The notes beneath the pieces are model-generated. The model saw only the letters and a list, made by a program, of their open reading frames with translations, searched no databases and was not told where the DNA came from. A stretch of DNA of 45,640 nt from Streptomyces prasinopilosus. Lineage in GTDB: Bacteria > Actinomycetota > Actinomycetes > Streptomycetales > Streptomycetaceae. The stretch lies in NCBI RefSeq assembly GCF_001419695.1, contig NZ_LIRG01000043.1:1-45640 (forward strand). Direction: 5' to 3'. The position numbers were made by a program, and so were the translations under genes. Below are positions 8,830 to 23,803 of the stretch, one piece after another. The number at the start of each line of letters is the position of its first letter. The first letter of the stretch is position 1.

Positions 8830-9726
8830 TCACACTGTCGCGGCCCGGGTGTGGGCGCAGATGGCGGCGGCCAGCGGCTCATGGACCGAGAGGGGCAGGG
8901 CGTGCCCCATGTTCTCGATCTCCACGACCCGGGCGCCGGGGATCCGGTCGGCGAGGTGCCGGGCGTGCGGCGGCGGGGCCGCGGGGTCGCACATCGCCTG
9001 GACCGCCAGCACCGGTGTGGTGACGCGGGACAACTCCGCCCCCCGTGACACCGGCGGCTGCGGGATCATGTGGTGCACGACCGGTTCGTCGAACGTTCCC
9101 GCGTGCCCGGCGGCCAGGAGTTCACGGCGTCGGAACTCGTCCGCGTCGAAGGGCACTCCCTCCCCGTTGAGCAGGCGCCACTTCTCCACCCGGCGCTCCA
9201 GTCGCTCCTCGTCCGTCCCGGCCGGCTGCTGGAGCAACGTCATCATGTCGAGGAACCGCCGGGTGGGCGCCGGCAGTCCGCTGACGGACGGCTCACCCTT
9301 GAGAGCCGCCTCCAGGTCGGCGTCGAAGTCGACGTCGAGCGCGCCCCCCAGCATCACGGTGAGGGTGAGGAGCCGCTCCGGAGCGTCCAGGGCGAGCAAC
9401 TGGCCGATGGTGTGCCCCAGCGACATGCCCACCACATGGGCGGCGCGGACCTGCCAGCAGTCCAGTACGGCCAGCGCGTCGGCGGCCAGCTCGTCGAAGC
9501 CGTAGGGGCGGAGCGCGAAGTCGCACCGGGAGGAGCGCCCGGTGTCCCGGTGGTCGTAGCGGATCACGAAGTGTCCGGCCGCGACCAGGCGTTCGACGAA
9601 CTCGTCCGGCCACGACCTGGCCGAGAGGTTGCCGCCGGCGATCAGGAGCATCGGGGCGTCGGCCGGATCGCCGAGCCCCTCGCTCCACAGCGTCACCCCG
9701 TCGTTGGTGCTCGTGCGTGTCGGCAT
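8830..9726 (-). CDS. dnrP: Anthracycline 15-methylesterase (RdmC/DnrP type)
   Basis: A 298-residue alpha/beta hydrolase. The nucleophile elbow GMSLG puts the catalytic serine at residue 102, the same number as in RdmC. The acid is probably Asp247 (QAMCDPAAP) and the base His275 (NMGHALP). The oxyanion region is [11 protein letters not shown]. The family removes the methyl ester at C-10 of glycosylated anthracyclines. In daunorubicin formation this precedes loss of the C-10 carboxyl, and DnrK or DoxA then act. Start ATG with GGGAAGGG about 10 bases upstream; 30 bases separate it from dnrK. Confidence 0.93.
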   Translation of the reverse strand: MPTRTSTNDGVTLWSEGLGDPADAPMLLIAGGNLSARSWPDEFVERLVAAGHFVIRYDHRDTGRSSRCDFALRPYGFDELAADALAVLDCWQVRAAHVVGMSLGHTIGQLLALDAPERLLTLTVMLGGALDVDFDADLEAALKGEPSVSGLPAPTRRFLDMMTLLQQPAGTDEERLERRVEKWRLLNGEGVPFDADEFRRRELLAAGHAGTFDEPVVHHMIPQPPVSRGAELSRVTTPVLAVQAMCDPAAPPPHARHLADRIPGARVVEIENMGHALPLSVHEPLAAAICAHTRAATV

Positions 9727-9756
9727 CGCTGATGAACCCTTCCCGTTCCTCGTGCG

Positions 9757-11309
<1,553 letters not shown>

Positions 11310-11409
11310 TATTCTTTCCCTTCCGTATCGGAAACGGCGACACCGGCGGTGACCGCGGCAACAAGTGTTGTTTCTTTCCGCGGTGGCGTACAAGGGTTTC
11401 GGAGGCGCC

Positions 11410-11449
11410 TCGAACGGCACTCCACCACCCTTCAAGTAGGGGTCGAACA
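11410..11449. promoter_or_regulatory. SARP (DnrI-type) heptamer repeats between dnrD and dnrC
   Basis: Heptamers TCGAACG (11410), TCAAGTA (11432) and TCGAACA (11443) lie in an 11-bp register, with a weaker TCCACCA in the empty slot at 11421. Direct heptamers at 11-bp spacing with a TCGAG-like core are the known binding pattern of DnrI and other SARPs. They lie between the divergent dnrD and dnrC genes, whose transcription DnrI is expected to activate. Confidence 0.7.
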
Positions 11450-11494
11450 CTGGGAAGTCGGGAAGAGCCCGAATCGCAGAGGCAGGAGCCGACG

Positions 11495-12355
11495 GTGCAG
11501 GATTCGTCCTACAAAGAGCAGGTGGCACACGCCTTCGACCAGTCGTCGTCGACCTACGACCGGCTGGGAGTGGAATTCTTCACGCCCATGGGTTCCCGCC
11601 TGGTGGAAATCGCGGAGCCGGCCGCCGGTGAACGAGTGCTCGACATCGGCTGCGGGCGTGGCGCGTGCCTTTTTTCGGCTGCGCGGAAGGTCGGTCCCCG
11701 GGGGCGTGTCCACGGGATCGACATCGCTCCCGGAATGATCGAGGAGGCTCGCGGGGAAGCCGCCGAACGCGGTCTGCGGAATATCACCCTCGAGGTGATG
11801 GACGCGGAGGCGCCCGAACTCCCGGCGCGCTCCTTCGACCTGGTCATGGGGAGCTACAGCGTCATCTTCCTGCCGGACGCGGTGGGGGCGCTGGCGCGCT
11901 ACGCCGGAATCCTCGACCACGGGGGCAGGGTCGCGTTCACCAGCCCGGTCTTCCGCGCCGGCACGTTCCCGTTCCTGCCGCCGGAGTTCACCCCGCTCAT
12001 CCCGCGGACGCTGCTGGAGCACCTGCCCGAACAGTGGCGGCCCGAGGCGCTGGTCCGGCGGTTCAACAGCTGGCTGGAGCGGGCCGAAGACCTCGTCCGC
12101 GCCCTGGAGGGCTGCGGCTACACCTCGGTCGCCGTCACCGACGAGCCGGTGCGGATGACAGCCCTGTCCAGCGAGGCGTGGGTGGACTGGTCCCACACCC
12201 AGGGCATGCGTCTGCTGTGGCAGAACCTCCCGCAGGCACAGCGGACGGAACTGCGCGCACGGCTCGTCGAGGGACTCGACGAGCTGAGCGACGCCACCGG
12301 GGCCCTCGCCATCGACGTGCCGGTCCGCTTCGTCACCGCCCGGGTCGCCCACTGA
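11495..12355 (+). CDS. dnrC: Aklanonic acid O-methyltransferase
   Basis: A 286-residue class I SAM methyltransferase. Motif I is [16 protein letters not shown] (about residues 49-64), followed by the acidic [14 protein letters not shown] and post-motif [17 protein letters not shown]. In the pathway it esterifies the carboxyl of aklanonic acid, the step before DnrD. Start is GTG with AGGAG 8 bases upstream. Its 3' end overlaps the convergent dpsD gene by 23 bases. The deduced sequence fits DnrC/DauC. Confidence 0.93.
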   Translation: MQDSSYKEQVAHAFDQSSSTYDRLGVEFFTPMGSRLVEIAEPAAGERVLDIGCGRGACLFSAARKVGPRGRVHGIDIAPGMIEEARGEAAERGLRNITLEVMDAEAPELPARSFDLVMGSYSVIFLPDAVGALARYAGILDHGGRVAFTSPVFRAGTFPFLPPEFTPLIPRTLLEHLPEQWRPEALVRRFNSWLERAEDLVRALEGCGYTSVAVTDEPVRMTALSSEAWVDWSHTQGMRLLWQNLPQAQRTELRARLVEGLDELSDATGALAIDVPVRFVTARVAH

Positions 12356-13349
12356 GCACGGTGCCCCGCTCGCGCACCACGGCCAGCGCCGCCGCCACGG
12401 ACGTCCGGTCCGCCTCGGCGGTGCCGGCCCGCGGCGGTAGCAGGGGCACCACCGCGTTCTGCCCGGACCGCACCGTCGGATGGCGGCGGGCGAGGGTGCT
12501 CAGCCCCTGCCCCGGCCCCGTCTCCAGGCAGATCACGCCCGTGCGGGAGCTGAGCACCGCGTCCAGGGCCGGCCAGAAGCGGACCGTCTCCACGGGGTGC
12601 CCGGCCCAGTACGACGGGTCGGCGGCCAGCTGTCCGGTCACCGGTCCCGGCCGGTAGCCGGAGCGGAGGGGGATGGACGGCGCCGCCACCGGCGTGGCGG
12701 CGAACCGCTCGGCCGCCCCCGCCGCGTACGGGGCCAGCATCGGACTGTGGAAGGCGGTCAGCGAGGGCACCTCACGGCACGTCAGCCCCGCTTCCCGCAG
12801 CGTCCGGGCGACCCGGGCGAGCGGTGCGAGGGGCCCTGCGAGGATGGTCTGGCGGGGCGAGTTGACCGCCGCGACCACCACCTCCCCGTCTCCGAGACAC
12901 GGACCCAGCGCGTCCTCGCCCGCGGCGACCGCCAGCATCCCCCCGGCCGGTGCCCGGGCCAGCCGTCGCACCCGGTCCAGCAGGAGGTCCGCCGCGTCGC
13001 GCAGGGTGAACACCCCGGCGAGCGCGGCCGCCGCCATCTCCCCGACGCTGTGGCCCAGCAGCGCCCACGGCCGGCCGGTCGCGGCCGTCACCGCCCGGCC
13101 GAGGGCGTAGTCCACCGCGAACAGCAATGGCTGGGAACGGGTGACGTGGTCCAGCGGCACGGCGGGACGGTCGCTCAGCCAGTCGGCACGCAGCCGCCCA
13201 CCCTCGCCGTGACCGACCTCGTCGTACGCGTCGAAGACCTCGTCCACGGCGGCCGTGAAGGCCGGTTCGGATCCGTACAGGCCGGCGGCCATCCGCGGGT
13301 GCTGGGACCCCTGTCCGGGGAACATCAGGAGAATCGCGGGCGCATCCAT
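12333..13349 (-). CDS. dpsD: Acyltransferase homologue of the starter module
   Basis: A 338-residue malonyl-CoA:ACP acyltransferase-like protein. It has the FPGQGSQ N-terminal motif, the nucleophile in GHSVGE (about residue 98) and a catalytic His candidate in TAFHSPM. In daunorubicin-type synthases DpsD accompanies DpsC for propionyl starter use, though it was found dispensable for product formation in S. peucetius. Ribosome site GAGGAG precedes the ATG, 10 bases after the dpsC stop. It is the last gene of the dnrG-dpsABCD operon. Confidence 0.92.
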   Translation of the reverse strand: MDAPAILLMFPGQGSQHPRMAAGLYGSEPAFTAAVDEVFDAYDEVGHGEGGRLRADWLSDRPAVPLDHVTRSQPLLFAVDYALGRAVTAATGRPWALLGHSVGEMAAAALAGVFTLRDAADLLLDRVRRLARAPAGGMLAVAAGEDALGPCLGDGEVVVAAVNSPRQTILAGPLAPLARVARTLREAGLTCREVPSLTAFHSPMLAPYAAGAAERFAATPVAAPSIPLRSGYRPGPVTGQLAADPSYWAGHPVETVRFWPALDAVLSSRTGVICLETGPGQGLSTLARRHPTVRSGQNAVVPLLPPRAGTAEADRTSVAAALAVVRERGTVLSGRPGR

Positions 13350-13359
13350 GACGGGCTCC

Positions 13360-16947
<3,588 letters not shown>

Positions 16948-16951
<4 letters not shown>

Positions 16952-17337
16952 CTCGTCCGCCCTCCGGGCCCGCTCGGGGCCGCGACGTCCGGCGCGACAC
17001 GGACCTGGCGGTGCCGGTACAGAGTCGGTTCGCTGGTGCTCAGGGCCCGCAGGGCGGACGCGTGGGCCGGGAAATCCGGGTGTGCCACGGCGGCGCGGAA
17101 GGAGGCTTCGTCGTCCCAGACCGCGATGTTCACGTACTGCGGGCGGGCGTCCGCCGGGCCGCGACCGGTGTCCGCGGGCACCAGCAGGGTGTGCCAGCGG
17201 AAGCCGGGCCGGCGGCACAGGAACTCGGCCGTTCCGGCGAACGCCGCCTCGAAGTCCTCGGCGGATCCGCTCAGGGTGAATCGGTTGACGAACGTCACCG
17301 TTCCGGAGCCGGCGTCGTTCGGTTCTGGCAGAGGCAT
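16948..17337 (-). CDS. dnrG: Anthrone oxygenase (ABM family)
   Basis: A 129-residue cofactor-free monooxygenase of the antibiotic-biosynthesis-monooxygenase fold (ferredoxin-like; conserved PGFRWHTLLVPA and YVNIAVWDDEASFRAAVAHP). It oxidises the anthrone at C-12 to the quinone, giving aklanonic acid, as AknX and ActVA-6 relatives do. GGAG 5 bases before the ATG. It is the first gene of the minus-strand PKS operon and divergent from dpsE. It shares a GTGA with dpsA, so monooxygenase and ketosynthase are translationally coupled. Confidence 0.92.
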
Positions 17338-17470
17338 CGCTGCTCCACGGGTCCGTTGGTCCAGGTGTGGGGAACATCGGTGAGACGGTGCGGCCGGGCC
17401 CGCGCGGGGGCGGTCACGCCGGACTCCGAGGCTCTGCGGCGCCGCTCGACCCCCTCTGGAAGCCGGGTCG

Positions 17471-17488
17471 TCAAGCGCGGCTCGAGCG
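17471..17488. promoter_or_regulatory. SARP (DnrI-type) heptamer repeats between dnrG and dpsE
   Basis: TCAAGCG (17471) and TCGAGCG (17482) are 11 bases apart, close to the known DnrI consensus. Less good copies may extend upstream (TCGACCC at 17446). The last repeat is about 38 bases before the dpsE start, a normal position for SARP activation of that promoter; the same site may serve dnrG in the other direction. Confidence 0.72.
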
Positions 17489-17525
17489 CGGGGTGTGAGG
17501 TTGATGCTCCGTCGAAGGGAGGACC

Positions 17526-18311
17526 ATGTCCGAGGCAGCCGACCGGGTCGCACTCGTGACCGGGGGAACCAGCGGCATCGGTCTCGCGGTGGCGCGCAAG
17601 CTCGCCCGGGACGGGACCCGGGTGTTCCTGTGCGCTCGCAGCGAGAGCGCCGTCACCGGCACCGTGAAGGAACTTCAGGCATCGGGACTGGAGGTGGACG
17701 GCGCGCCGTGCGACGTGCGGAGCACCGACGACGTCGACCGGCTGGTCCGTACGGCCCGGGACCGCTTCGAGCGGATCGACATCCTCGTCAACAACGCGGG
17801 CCGCGGCGGTGGAGGTGTGACCGCCGAGATCACCGACGACCTCTGGCTGGACGTCGTCGACACCAACCTCAACGGGGCCTTCCGGGTCACCCGCGCCGTC
17901 CTCGCCGCCGGCGGCATGTCGGAGCGCGGATGGGGCCGGATCATCAACATCGCCTCCACGGGAGGCAAGCAGGGAGTGGCCCTCGGCGCCCCCTACTCCG
18001 CATCCAAGAGCGGCCTGATCGGGTTCACGAAGGCCGTCGCGCTGGAGCTGGCCAAGACGGGCGTCACCGTCAACGCCGTCTGCCCCGGGTATGTCGAGAC
18101 ACCCATGGCACAGGGCGTCCGGCAGCGCTATGCCGCCTTCTGGGGCGTCACCGAGGACGACGTCCTGGAGAAGTTCCAGGCGAAGATCCCCCTCGGACGC
18201 TACTCGACGCCCGAGGAGGTGGCCGGGACGGTGCACTACCTGGCCTCCGACAGCGCCGACCCGATCACGGCCCAGGCCATCAACGTCTGTGGTGGCCTCG
18301 GCAGTTACTGA
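17526..18311 (+). CDS. dpsE: Polyketide C-9 ketoreductase
   Basis: A 261-residue short-chain dehydrogenase of the ActIII type. NADPH motif TGGTSGIG (about residues 12-19), NNAG (about 91-94), catalytic YSASK, and the PKS-reductase region VCPGYVETPMA. It reduces the C-9 carbonyl of the nascent decaketide and thereby helps fix first-ring cyclisation. Start ATG with AGGGAGGACC upstream. dpsF follows after 29 bases in the same direction. Confidence 0.95.
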   Translation: MSEAADRVALVTGGTSGIGLAVARKLARDGTRVFLCARSESAVTGTVKELQASGLEVDGAPCDVRSTDDVDRLVRTARDRFERIDILVNNAGRGGGGVTAEITDDLWLDVVDTNLNGAFRVTRAVLAAGGMSERGWGRIINIASTGGKQGVALGAPYSASKSGLIGFTKAVALELAKTGVTVNAVCPGYVETPMAQGVRQRYAAFWGVTEDDVLEKFQAKIPLGRYSTPEEVAGTVHYLASDSADPITAQAINVCGGLGSY

Positions 18312-18340
18312 TCGTCCGAGACCCGAACCCAGGAGGGCAG

Positions 18341-19288
18341 ATGTCCGCGTCGCCGCTTCAGCAGACCGAACACGAGATCCACACCTCCGCCGCGCCGGAC
18401 GCCGTGTTCGCCGCACTCGCCGACGCCCGGGCGTGGCCCGCCGTGTTCCCGCCCAGCGTCCACGTCGAACAGATCGAGCGCACCCGCTCCACCGAGCGCA
18501 TCCGCATCTGGGCCACCGCCAACGGCTCGCTGCGCACCTGGACGTCGCGGCGCGAACTCGACGAACGGGCCCGGCGCATCCGCTTCCGGCAGGAGGTGTC
18601 CGCCCGCCCCGTCGCCGCGATGGGCGGCGAATGGATCGTCGAGGAGGCCGGTGACGGCGGCGCCCGGGTGCGGCTCACGCACGACTTCCGGGCCGTGAAC
18701 GACGACCCGGAGACGATCGACTGGATCCACCGGGCCGTGGACCGCAACAGCGAAGCGGAACTGGCGTCCCTGCGCACCGCGCTCGAACGGCCCGACGGCA
18801 CCGCGCCGACGACCTTCGAGGACACCGTCACCGTCCACGGACGGGCCGAGGAAGTCTACGACTTCCTCCACCGCAGCGACCTCTGGGAGGAACGTCTCTC
18901 CCACGTCGCGCGGATCGCGGTCAAGGAGGAGGAACCGGGGCTCCAGCACATGGAGATGGACACCCTCACCGCGGACGGCTCGGTACACACCACCGCGTCG
19001 GTGCGGGTGTGCTTCCCCGAACGGCACGTCATCGTCTACAAGCAGCTGCGTACGCCGCCGCTGCTCTCGCTCCACCTCGGCCGCTGGTCGGTCCGGCCTG
19101 CCGACGACGGGGACGGGATCGCCGTCACCTCGGCCCACACCGTGTCCGTGGCCCGGTCGGCGATCCCCGGCGTCCTCGGTGCCGGGGCGAGTGAGGCGGA
19201 CGCCGTGGACTTCGTCCGCCGGGCCCTGGGCCGCAACAGCCTCCTGACCCTGGAAGCGGCCAGGCGGTACGCCGAGTCCGGCGCCTGA
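18341..19288 (+). CDS. dpsF: Aromatase/cyclase, didomain
   Basis: A 315-residue protein with two START/Bet v1-like domains (about 1-150 and 160-310), as in other didomain aromatase/cyclases acting on C-9-reduced chains. Domain starts are TEHEIHTSAAPDAVFAALAD and EDTVTVHGRAEEVYDFLHRS. It dehydrates and aromatises the first ring. ATG with AGGAGGG 4 bases upstream settles the start. Followed by a strong terminator. Confidence 0.94.
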   Translation: MSASPLQQTEHEIHTSAAPDAVFAALADARAWPAVFPPSVHVEQIERTRSTERIRIWATANGSLRTWTSRRELDERARRIRFRQEVSARPVAAMGGEWIVEEAGDGGARVRLTHDFRAVNDDPETIDWIHRAVDRNSEAELASLRTALERPDGTAPTTFEDTVTVHGRAEEVYDFLHRSDLWEERLSHVARIAVKEEEPGLQHMEMDTLTADGSVHTTASVRVCFPERHVIVYKQLRTPPLLSLHLGRWSVRPADDGDGIAVTSAHTVSVARSAIPGVLGAGASEADAVDFVRRALGRNSLLTLEAARRYAESGA

Positions 19289-19393
19289 GGCGTACGTCCC
19301 GAGCCCGTACGGGCCCTGTCCCGGTTCCCCCGGGGCGGGGCCCGCCGCGTCCCGGTCGGTGCCCGGGACGATCTCCCCCCGGCGAGCGCGGGC

Positions 19394-19424
19394 GGGGCGC
19401 CCTGCGGTGAGCGGAGGGCGCCCC
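19394..19424. terminator. Strong bidirectional terminator between dpsF and dnrE
   Basis: Perfect 10-bp arms GGGGCGCCCT (19394-19403) and AGGGCGCCCC (19415-19424) with an 11-base loop, between the convergent dpsF and dnrE genes. It can end both transcripts. Confidence 0.85.
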
Positions 19425-19447
19425 GCGGGTGTCCGGACCGGGGGGCC

Positions 19448-20203
19448 TCACGTCACCGAGAGACCCCCGTCCACAGCCAGCACGGCGCCGCTGGCGTAGA
19501 CGGCTTCGGGATCGGCGAGCCGCACCACCCACCACGCGACGTCCTCGGGCCGGCCCACGCGGCCGAGCGGGACGCGCCGGCCCATGGCTTCCAGGAAGCC
19601 GTCGTACGCCTCCCGGGACATCCCCGCCCGGACCCCCGCGCCGGTCTCGATCACCCCCGGGGCGACACCGACCACGCGGATGCCGCGGGGACCGAGTTCC
19701 ACGGCCCAGGACCGCGTCAGCAGGTCCAGGCCCGCCTTGGCCGCCCCGTACACCGCGTTCCCCGGCCAGGCCCGCCGGCCGAGCGCGCCCGCCGAACCGA
19801 TGTTCACCACCAGGCCGGAAGCGGTCTCCAGCGGGCCGAGCAGCGCCTGGGTGAGCAGCACCGGGGCCACGAGGTTCGTGGCCACTTGCGTCTCCACCGC
19901 GGCGCGGTCCAACTCGCCCAGGTGTCCGAAGGCGGCCGTGGCGGCATTGTTCACGAGCACGTCGACCACGCCGCCGAGCCGCTCGCGCGCCTCCCGGGCG
20001 ACCGCCTCCGGCGCCGCGGGGTCGGTGATGTCCACGGCCAGCGTGTGCGCGTCCTTGTGCCCGTCCACCGTCTCCGCCAGCGGGCCCGGGGTCCTGCCCA
20101 CGACGAGGACACGATCGCCCCGGGCGGCGAAGGCGCGGGCGACGGCTCGTCCGATGCCGGAGCCGCCGCCGGTCACGATCACGGATCGCTGTGTGTTCTC
20201 CAT
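19448..20203 (-). CDS. dnrE: Short-chain reductase, probable aklaviketone reductase
   Basis: A 251-residue [11 protein letters not shown] (about residues 11-18), NNAA, serine in NIGSAG, catalytic YGAAK, and C-terminal [10 protein letters not shown]. Aklaviketone C-7 reductases (DnrE/AknU) are SDRs of this size, and the place between dpsF and dnrH agrees with the dnr map as I remember it. The other SDRs are better explained as dpsE and dnrU, leaving this one for C-7. The ribosome site is weak, and the gene starts 9 bases after dnrH, so translation may depend on dnrH. Confidence 0.8.
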   Translation of the reverse strand: MENTQRSVIVTGGGSGIGRAVARAFAARGDRVLVVGRTPGPLAETVDGHKDAHTLAVDITDPAAPEAVAREARERLGGVVDVLVNNAATAAFGHLGELDRAAVETQVATNLVAPVLLTQALLGPLETASGLVVNIGSAGALGRRAWPGNAVYGAAKAGLDLLTRSWAVELGPRGIRVVGVAPGVIETGAGVRAGMSREAYDGFLEAMGRRVPLGRVGRPEDVAWWVVRLADPEAVYASGAVLAVDGGLSVT

Positions 20204-20212
20204 GCGGCGAGG

Positions 20213-21544
20213 CTAGGCACCGCCGGTGGAGGGTGGCTCGAGGGCCGGGCGTCGCTCTGCCCTGCCGGTCCGGTGCTCGGCAGTCAGCCGCTCCAGCACG
20301 GGCACGATGTCGTTCGGGCTCGGCGTCCCGACGATCTCGGCGCGCACCCGGTGCGCCCCGGCGGCGTAGGAAGGGTCGTCGAGCAGGGCGAGGACGCGCT
20401 CGCGCAGCAGTTCCGGCGAGACGTCCCGGGCGTCCACGTAGCCGCCCGCACCGCTGCGGGCCAGGCCGTGCGCCTTCTCCATGGCGTCCCACATCATGTC
20501 GGGCACGATCAGCTGCGGCACCGCATGCACCAGGGCGGTCATGAACGTGCCGGACCCGCCGTGATGGATGATGCCCGAGCAGGACGGCAGCAGGGCGTTC
20601 AGCGGGACGAAGTCCACAGCCCGCACGTTCGCCGGCAGGGTGCCGAGCTCCTCGCGCAGCTCCCGCGGCAGGGTGGCGACGACCTCCACGTCCAGGCCGT
20701 CCACGGCCGCCAGGACGTCGGAGGCGGCGACCGTGCCGGCGCCCGTGGCCTCGCCGAGGGACACACCGAGCGTCAGGCACAGGCGCCGCGGGCGGCGGGG
20801 CGGCTCGCGCAGCCAGTCCGGGAGCAGGGAGGGCCCGTTGTACGGCACGTAGCGCACCGGCACCCAGGGCAGGTCCAGGGGGATGCGCATCGACGGCGGC
20901 GTGGGGTCGATCGTCCACTGCCCGAGGACCAGTTCCTCGCTCATGTCCCCGGCGCTGCCGCCGCACCGCTCCAGCGTCCAGGTGAGCCACTCGGCCAGCG
21001 GGTCGTCGCGCAGCCCGGGCGGTTGCCGGTCGAGCAGGGCGCGGAACGCCGTCCTGTTCCGGCCCATCTGGTCCGGGCCGAACAGCAGCCGGGCGTGCGC
21101 CGCCCCGCTGAGCCGGGCGGCCACCGGACCGGCCAGGGTCAGCGGGTCCCAGACCACGAGGTCCGGCCGCCAGTCGCGGGCGAGGTCGACGAGGTCGTCG
21201 ACCATGGGCTCGGGGTTCACGTTCTGGAAGACCATGGCGGTCATCGCGGTGAACATGCCGAGCGCGTGGTCCCACGGGAAGGGGTCGTGACGGGTGTTGC
21301 TCATGGCGAGACCGCCGAGGTTGCGGTCGTCCTGGAAGCCGGCGTTGGCCTCCCGGGTCTCCTCCTCGATGTTGAGGTCCTCCCCGATCCGCACGGCGGT
21401 GAGACCGGCCCGGACGATGTCGTCGAGGACGTCGGGCTGGCTGGCCACGAGCACTTCGTGCCCCGCGGTCCGCAGTGCCGACGCCAGGGTGACCTGGGCG
21501 TAGACATGGGACCGCGCGGCCATGGTGGCGAACAGGACGCGCAC
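20213..21544 (-). CDS. dnrH: Second glycosyltransferase
   Basis: A 443-residue GT-B glycosyltransferase related to DnmS but distinct. It has IIHHGGSGTFMTALVHAVPQLIVPDMMWDAMEKAHGLARSG in the donor site, with Asp in the DMMWD segment. The N-terminus is MRVLFATMAARSHVYAQVTL. It lies next to dnmT, as dnrH does in S. peucetius, where its loss affects formation of higher glycosides (baumycins). It therefore probably adds a further sugar to daunorubicin. No P450-like partner is adjacent. GTG start with GGAGGTGA upstream, 7 bases after dnmT. Confidence 0.85.
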   Translation of the reverse strand: MRVLFATMAARSHVYAQVTLASALRTAGHEVLVASQPDVLDDIVRAGLTAVRIGEDLNIEEETREANAGFQDDRNLGGLAMSNTRHDPFPWDHALGMFTAMTAMVFQNVNPEPMVDDLVDLARDWRPDLVVWDPLTLAGPVAARLSGAAHARLLFGPDQMGRNRTAFRALLDRQPPGLRDDPLAEWLTWTLERCGGSAGDMSEELVLGQWTIDPTPPSMRIPLDLPWVPVRYVPYNGPSLLPDWLREPPRRPRRLCLTLGVSLGEATGAGTVAASDVLAAVDGLDVEVVATLPRELREELGTLPANVRAVDFVPLNALLPSCSGIIHHGGSGTFMTALVHAVPQLIVPDMMWDAMEKAHGLARSGAGGYVDARDVSPELLRERVLALLDDPSYAAGAHRVRAEIVGTPSPNDIVPVLERLTAEHRTGRAERRPALEPPSTGGA

Positions 21545-21551
21545 GGGGAAC

Positions 21552-23117
21552 TCACCTCCGGGGCGGGGCGGACGGCACGGCCGAGCGGGTGGCGGGCGAG
21601 CCCGTGGACAGGCTGTGCAGACAGGCGACCAGGGTGCGGGCCTGGACGTTGACGTAGTGGGAGTGACGCAGCAGCCCGACCAGTTGGTGGAGCGTCAGCC
21701 AGCGGTAGTCGCCGCCGTCCGGGATGTCGCGGTCGGCCTCGACGATCATGTAGGTGTTCACCGCGTGGTGGAAGCGGCCCCCCTCCTCCGCGAGGGCGGT
21801 CGCGTAGCGCACGCGCTCGGGCGGAGCCTCCAGCACGGCGTCGAGGAAGCGGGGCCTGGCCTCGGCGGGCAGGGCGTGCAGACTGCCCGGGGTGCACTGC
21901 ACGGTGGGCGCGATCTCCACGACGTCGACATAGCCGGGCTCCACGCGCGCGTGCGCCAGAACGTGGAGGACCCCGTCGATCCGCCGGACCAGGAAGGCCG
22001 CGACCCCCTGGTCCCTGGGCTCGATCATCGGCTGGCTCCAGCCGGGCACCTCCCGTGAGGCGGCCGTCACGTCGACGGCCATCACCTCCAGGAAGCGGCC
22101 GCTCTCATGGGCGATCGCGCCGTCCCGCTCGTACCAGTGCGGCAGGGCGTTCAACGCGGCCGGGCGGGTCACCACGTCGGTGCGGCTGCGCAGGTCGGAG
22201 ATCCAGCTGACGATGTCCACGGTGCTGTGCAGGCTGCCCTCGGTCGCCGCGCACGACCGCACGAGGGAGTGGTGGAAACCGGCGTCCACCCGGCTCTCGC
22301 CGCCGTCGGGGCGGGCAGGGGCCACCGGGTGGCCGCCCCCGGGGCCGTCGGCTCCGGCCGGTTCCGCGTCGGCCAGCGGGTGCGCTCCCTCGCTCGCGAA
22401 CGGCAGGCAGGCCAGCACCGTCCTCGCGTCCATGTTCACGAGGTTCTCGACCCCCAGCAGCCGGTGCAGCTGGCCCAGCGTCAGCCAGTGGAAGTCCTCG
22501 TGCAGCGGGACCTCGCCGAACACCTGGACGATCATGTTGCGGTTGCGCTTGCGGTAGAACCAGGAGCCCTGTTCGGACTGGAGCACGTCGGCAACCACCT
22601 GCCGTCCGGCGGTGTCGCGGAAGTGCTCCAGGTACGGGACGGCCTTGCCGCCGTGCACCCGCGTGTAGTTGCTGCGGGTGGCCTGGACCGTCGGGGAGAG
22701 CTGGAGCCCGCCCGGGTTGCCGGGCTCGAACTTGGCCTGGACGAGGCAGTGGAGGACCCCGTGGCGCTCCTTCACCAGGAAGCCGAGGATGCCCACCTCG
22801 GGCTGGTTCACGATCGGCTGGGACCAGCGCGGCACGGGGGCGCCCGGGATGTGCACGTCCAGTCCCTCGATGCTGAAGAACCTCCCGGTGTGGTGGGAGA
22901 CGGCCCCGGTGACCGGGTGGCGGTCCCACCCCTTGAGGGCGTCCAGTGGAATCCGTTCGGTGCGGTGCACCACCCGCGCCGAACGGTCGGCGTACCACGC
23001 CCAGAAACGGTCCATGCCACCGCCCAGGCCGTCCCGGGCGAGGACGGACCGGGCGATCTGGGCGGTCATCGCGGCGCCGCTGTGCCGGCGCACCGAGAGG
23101 GCCGGGAGGGCACGCAC
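21552..23117 (-). CDS. dnmT: TDP-4-keto-6-deoxyglucose 2,3-dehydratase
   Basis: A protein of about 521 residues of the EvaA/DnmT/TylX3 family that removes the C-2 hydroxyl in 2-deoxysugar synthesis. Two homologous halves are visible: HHTGRFF...VPRWSQPIV...GFLVKERHGVLHCLVQAKFEPG and HESGRFL...VPGWSQPMI...AFLVRRIDGVLHVLAHARVEPG, each followed by SPTVQ or APTVQ. This is the tandem-repeat architecture of the family. I favour GTG 23117, two bases after the dpsH stop, because the alternative ATG 23069 has no ribosome site; the difference is 16 residues. Upstream of dnrH in the same operon. Confidence 0.92.
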   Translation of the reverse strand: MRALPALSVRRHSGAAMTAQIARSVLARDGLGGGMDRFWAWYADRSARVVHRTERIPLDALKGWDRHPVTGAVSHHTGRFFSIEGLDVHIPGAPVPRWSQPIVNQPEVGILGFLVKERHGVLHCLVQAKFEPGNPGGLQLSPTVQATRSNYTRVHGGKAVPYLEHFRDTAGRQVVADVLQSEQGSWFYRKRNRNMIVQVFGEVPLHEDFHWLTLGQLHRLLGVENLVNMDARTVLACLPFASEGAHPLADAEPAGADGPGGGHPVAPARPDGGESRVDAGFHHSLVRSCAATEGSLHSTVDIVSWISDLRSRTDVVTRPAALNALPHWYERDGAIAHESGRFLEVMAVDVTAASREVPGWSQPMIEPRDQGVAAFLVRRIDGVLHVLAHARVEPGYVDVVEIAPTVQCTPGSLHALPAEARPRFLDAVLEAPPERVRYATALAEEGGRFHHAVNTYMIVEADRDIPDGGDYRWLTLHQLVGLLRHSHYVNVQARTLVACLHSLSTGSPATRSAVPSAPPRR

Positions 23118-23119
23118 GG

Positions 23120-23575
23120 TCAGTCCAGCCCGTCCCGGGTGACGGTGCGGTGCTTGACGCGCCACTCGCCCGCCTCCCGCACCAGGACGTCCGTGCACAC
23201 CGTGCTGCGGCGCAGCACCGGGTCGCCGTCGCGCGGCGTCTCCAGCACCACCGCGTAACTGCGGGCCGTGGCCTCGTCGGGCTTTCCGCCGACGGTCAGC
23301 ATGCCGATCCAGTGCCGTCGGGTGACCCCTTCGGCGGCGAACCGGTCCGTGGTCCGCCGCGCGGCCCGTGCGATGTCCGTGACCCCGCGGACCGCCTCGC
23401 CCCCCACCTCGAAGACGCCGTCGCGGGTGAACGTGCGCGCCCAGTCCTCGGCCCTGCCGTCGTCCAGGAGCTGCATCTGCCGGGCGTAGAACCGCTGTAT
23501 CTGGAGGTAGGTGCCGGGGTCCGCCGAATCCGCCGACTCGGTCGTCGGCACGTCGTCCGCCGCAAGCGCGTCCAT
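23120..23575 (-). CDS. dpsH: SnoaL/NTF2-like protein of early cyclisation
   Basis: A 151-residue NTF2-fold protein (RFYARQMQLLDDGRAEDWARTFTRDGVFEV, then a C-terminal beta sheet ending VKHRTVTRDG). Related proteins act as polyketide cyclases, isomerases or cofactor-free hydroxylases. By place next to dnmT and dpsG it corresponds to dpsH, which in S. peucetius influences starter choice and cyclisation pattern. The direct reaction is unclear. ATG 23575 has GAGGG at the right distance; ATG 23581 lies immediately after it and is less likely. Confidence 0.75.
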   Translation of the reverse strand: MDALAADDVPTTESADSADPGTYLQIQRFYARQMQLLDDGRAEDWARTFTRDGVFEVGGEAVRGVTDIARAARRTTDRFAAEGVTRRHWIGMLTVGGKPDEATARSYAVVLETPRDGDPVLRRSTVCTDVLVREAGEWRVKHRTVTRDGLD

Positions 23576-23699
23576 GGTCATCCCTCGAGTCGTGTGATGG
23601 CCTCAGGTGGCCCGGTCCCGGTCCGGCCGCGTGCGCCCGCAGGCCGGCGCCGTGCCCAACCTGTTCCGCGTGTCTCGAGGCGGGGCGGACAACCGCCGG

Positions 23700-23728
23700 T
23701 CCACCGCCGCTCCAGTACGACTGGACCC
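23700..23728. promoter_or_regulatory. Possible SARP repeats between dpsH and dpsG
   Basis: TCCACCG (23700), TCCAGTA (23711) and TGGACCC (23722) keep an exact 11-bp register but match the TCGAGCG core only partly. They lie about 75 bases before dpsG and between two divergent operons expected to be DnrI targets. Weaker than the sites at 11410 and 17471. Confidence 0.4.
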
Positions 23729-23803
23729 GCGGAACCGAGGGTGGTCGCCGCGGTCCCGGACGGGCCGTACACGTCGTGCAGCAACCGGTACGGAGGAGCA
23801 GGG

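Noticed and set aside
6221-9505. Very long plus-strand open frame of about 1,094 codons opposite dnmS, dnmQ and dnrP.
   Set aside because: It is the antisense shadow of three well-recognised genes; high GC removes stops. The translation is Arg/Gly/Gln/His-rich without any domain, and no ribosome site fits.
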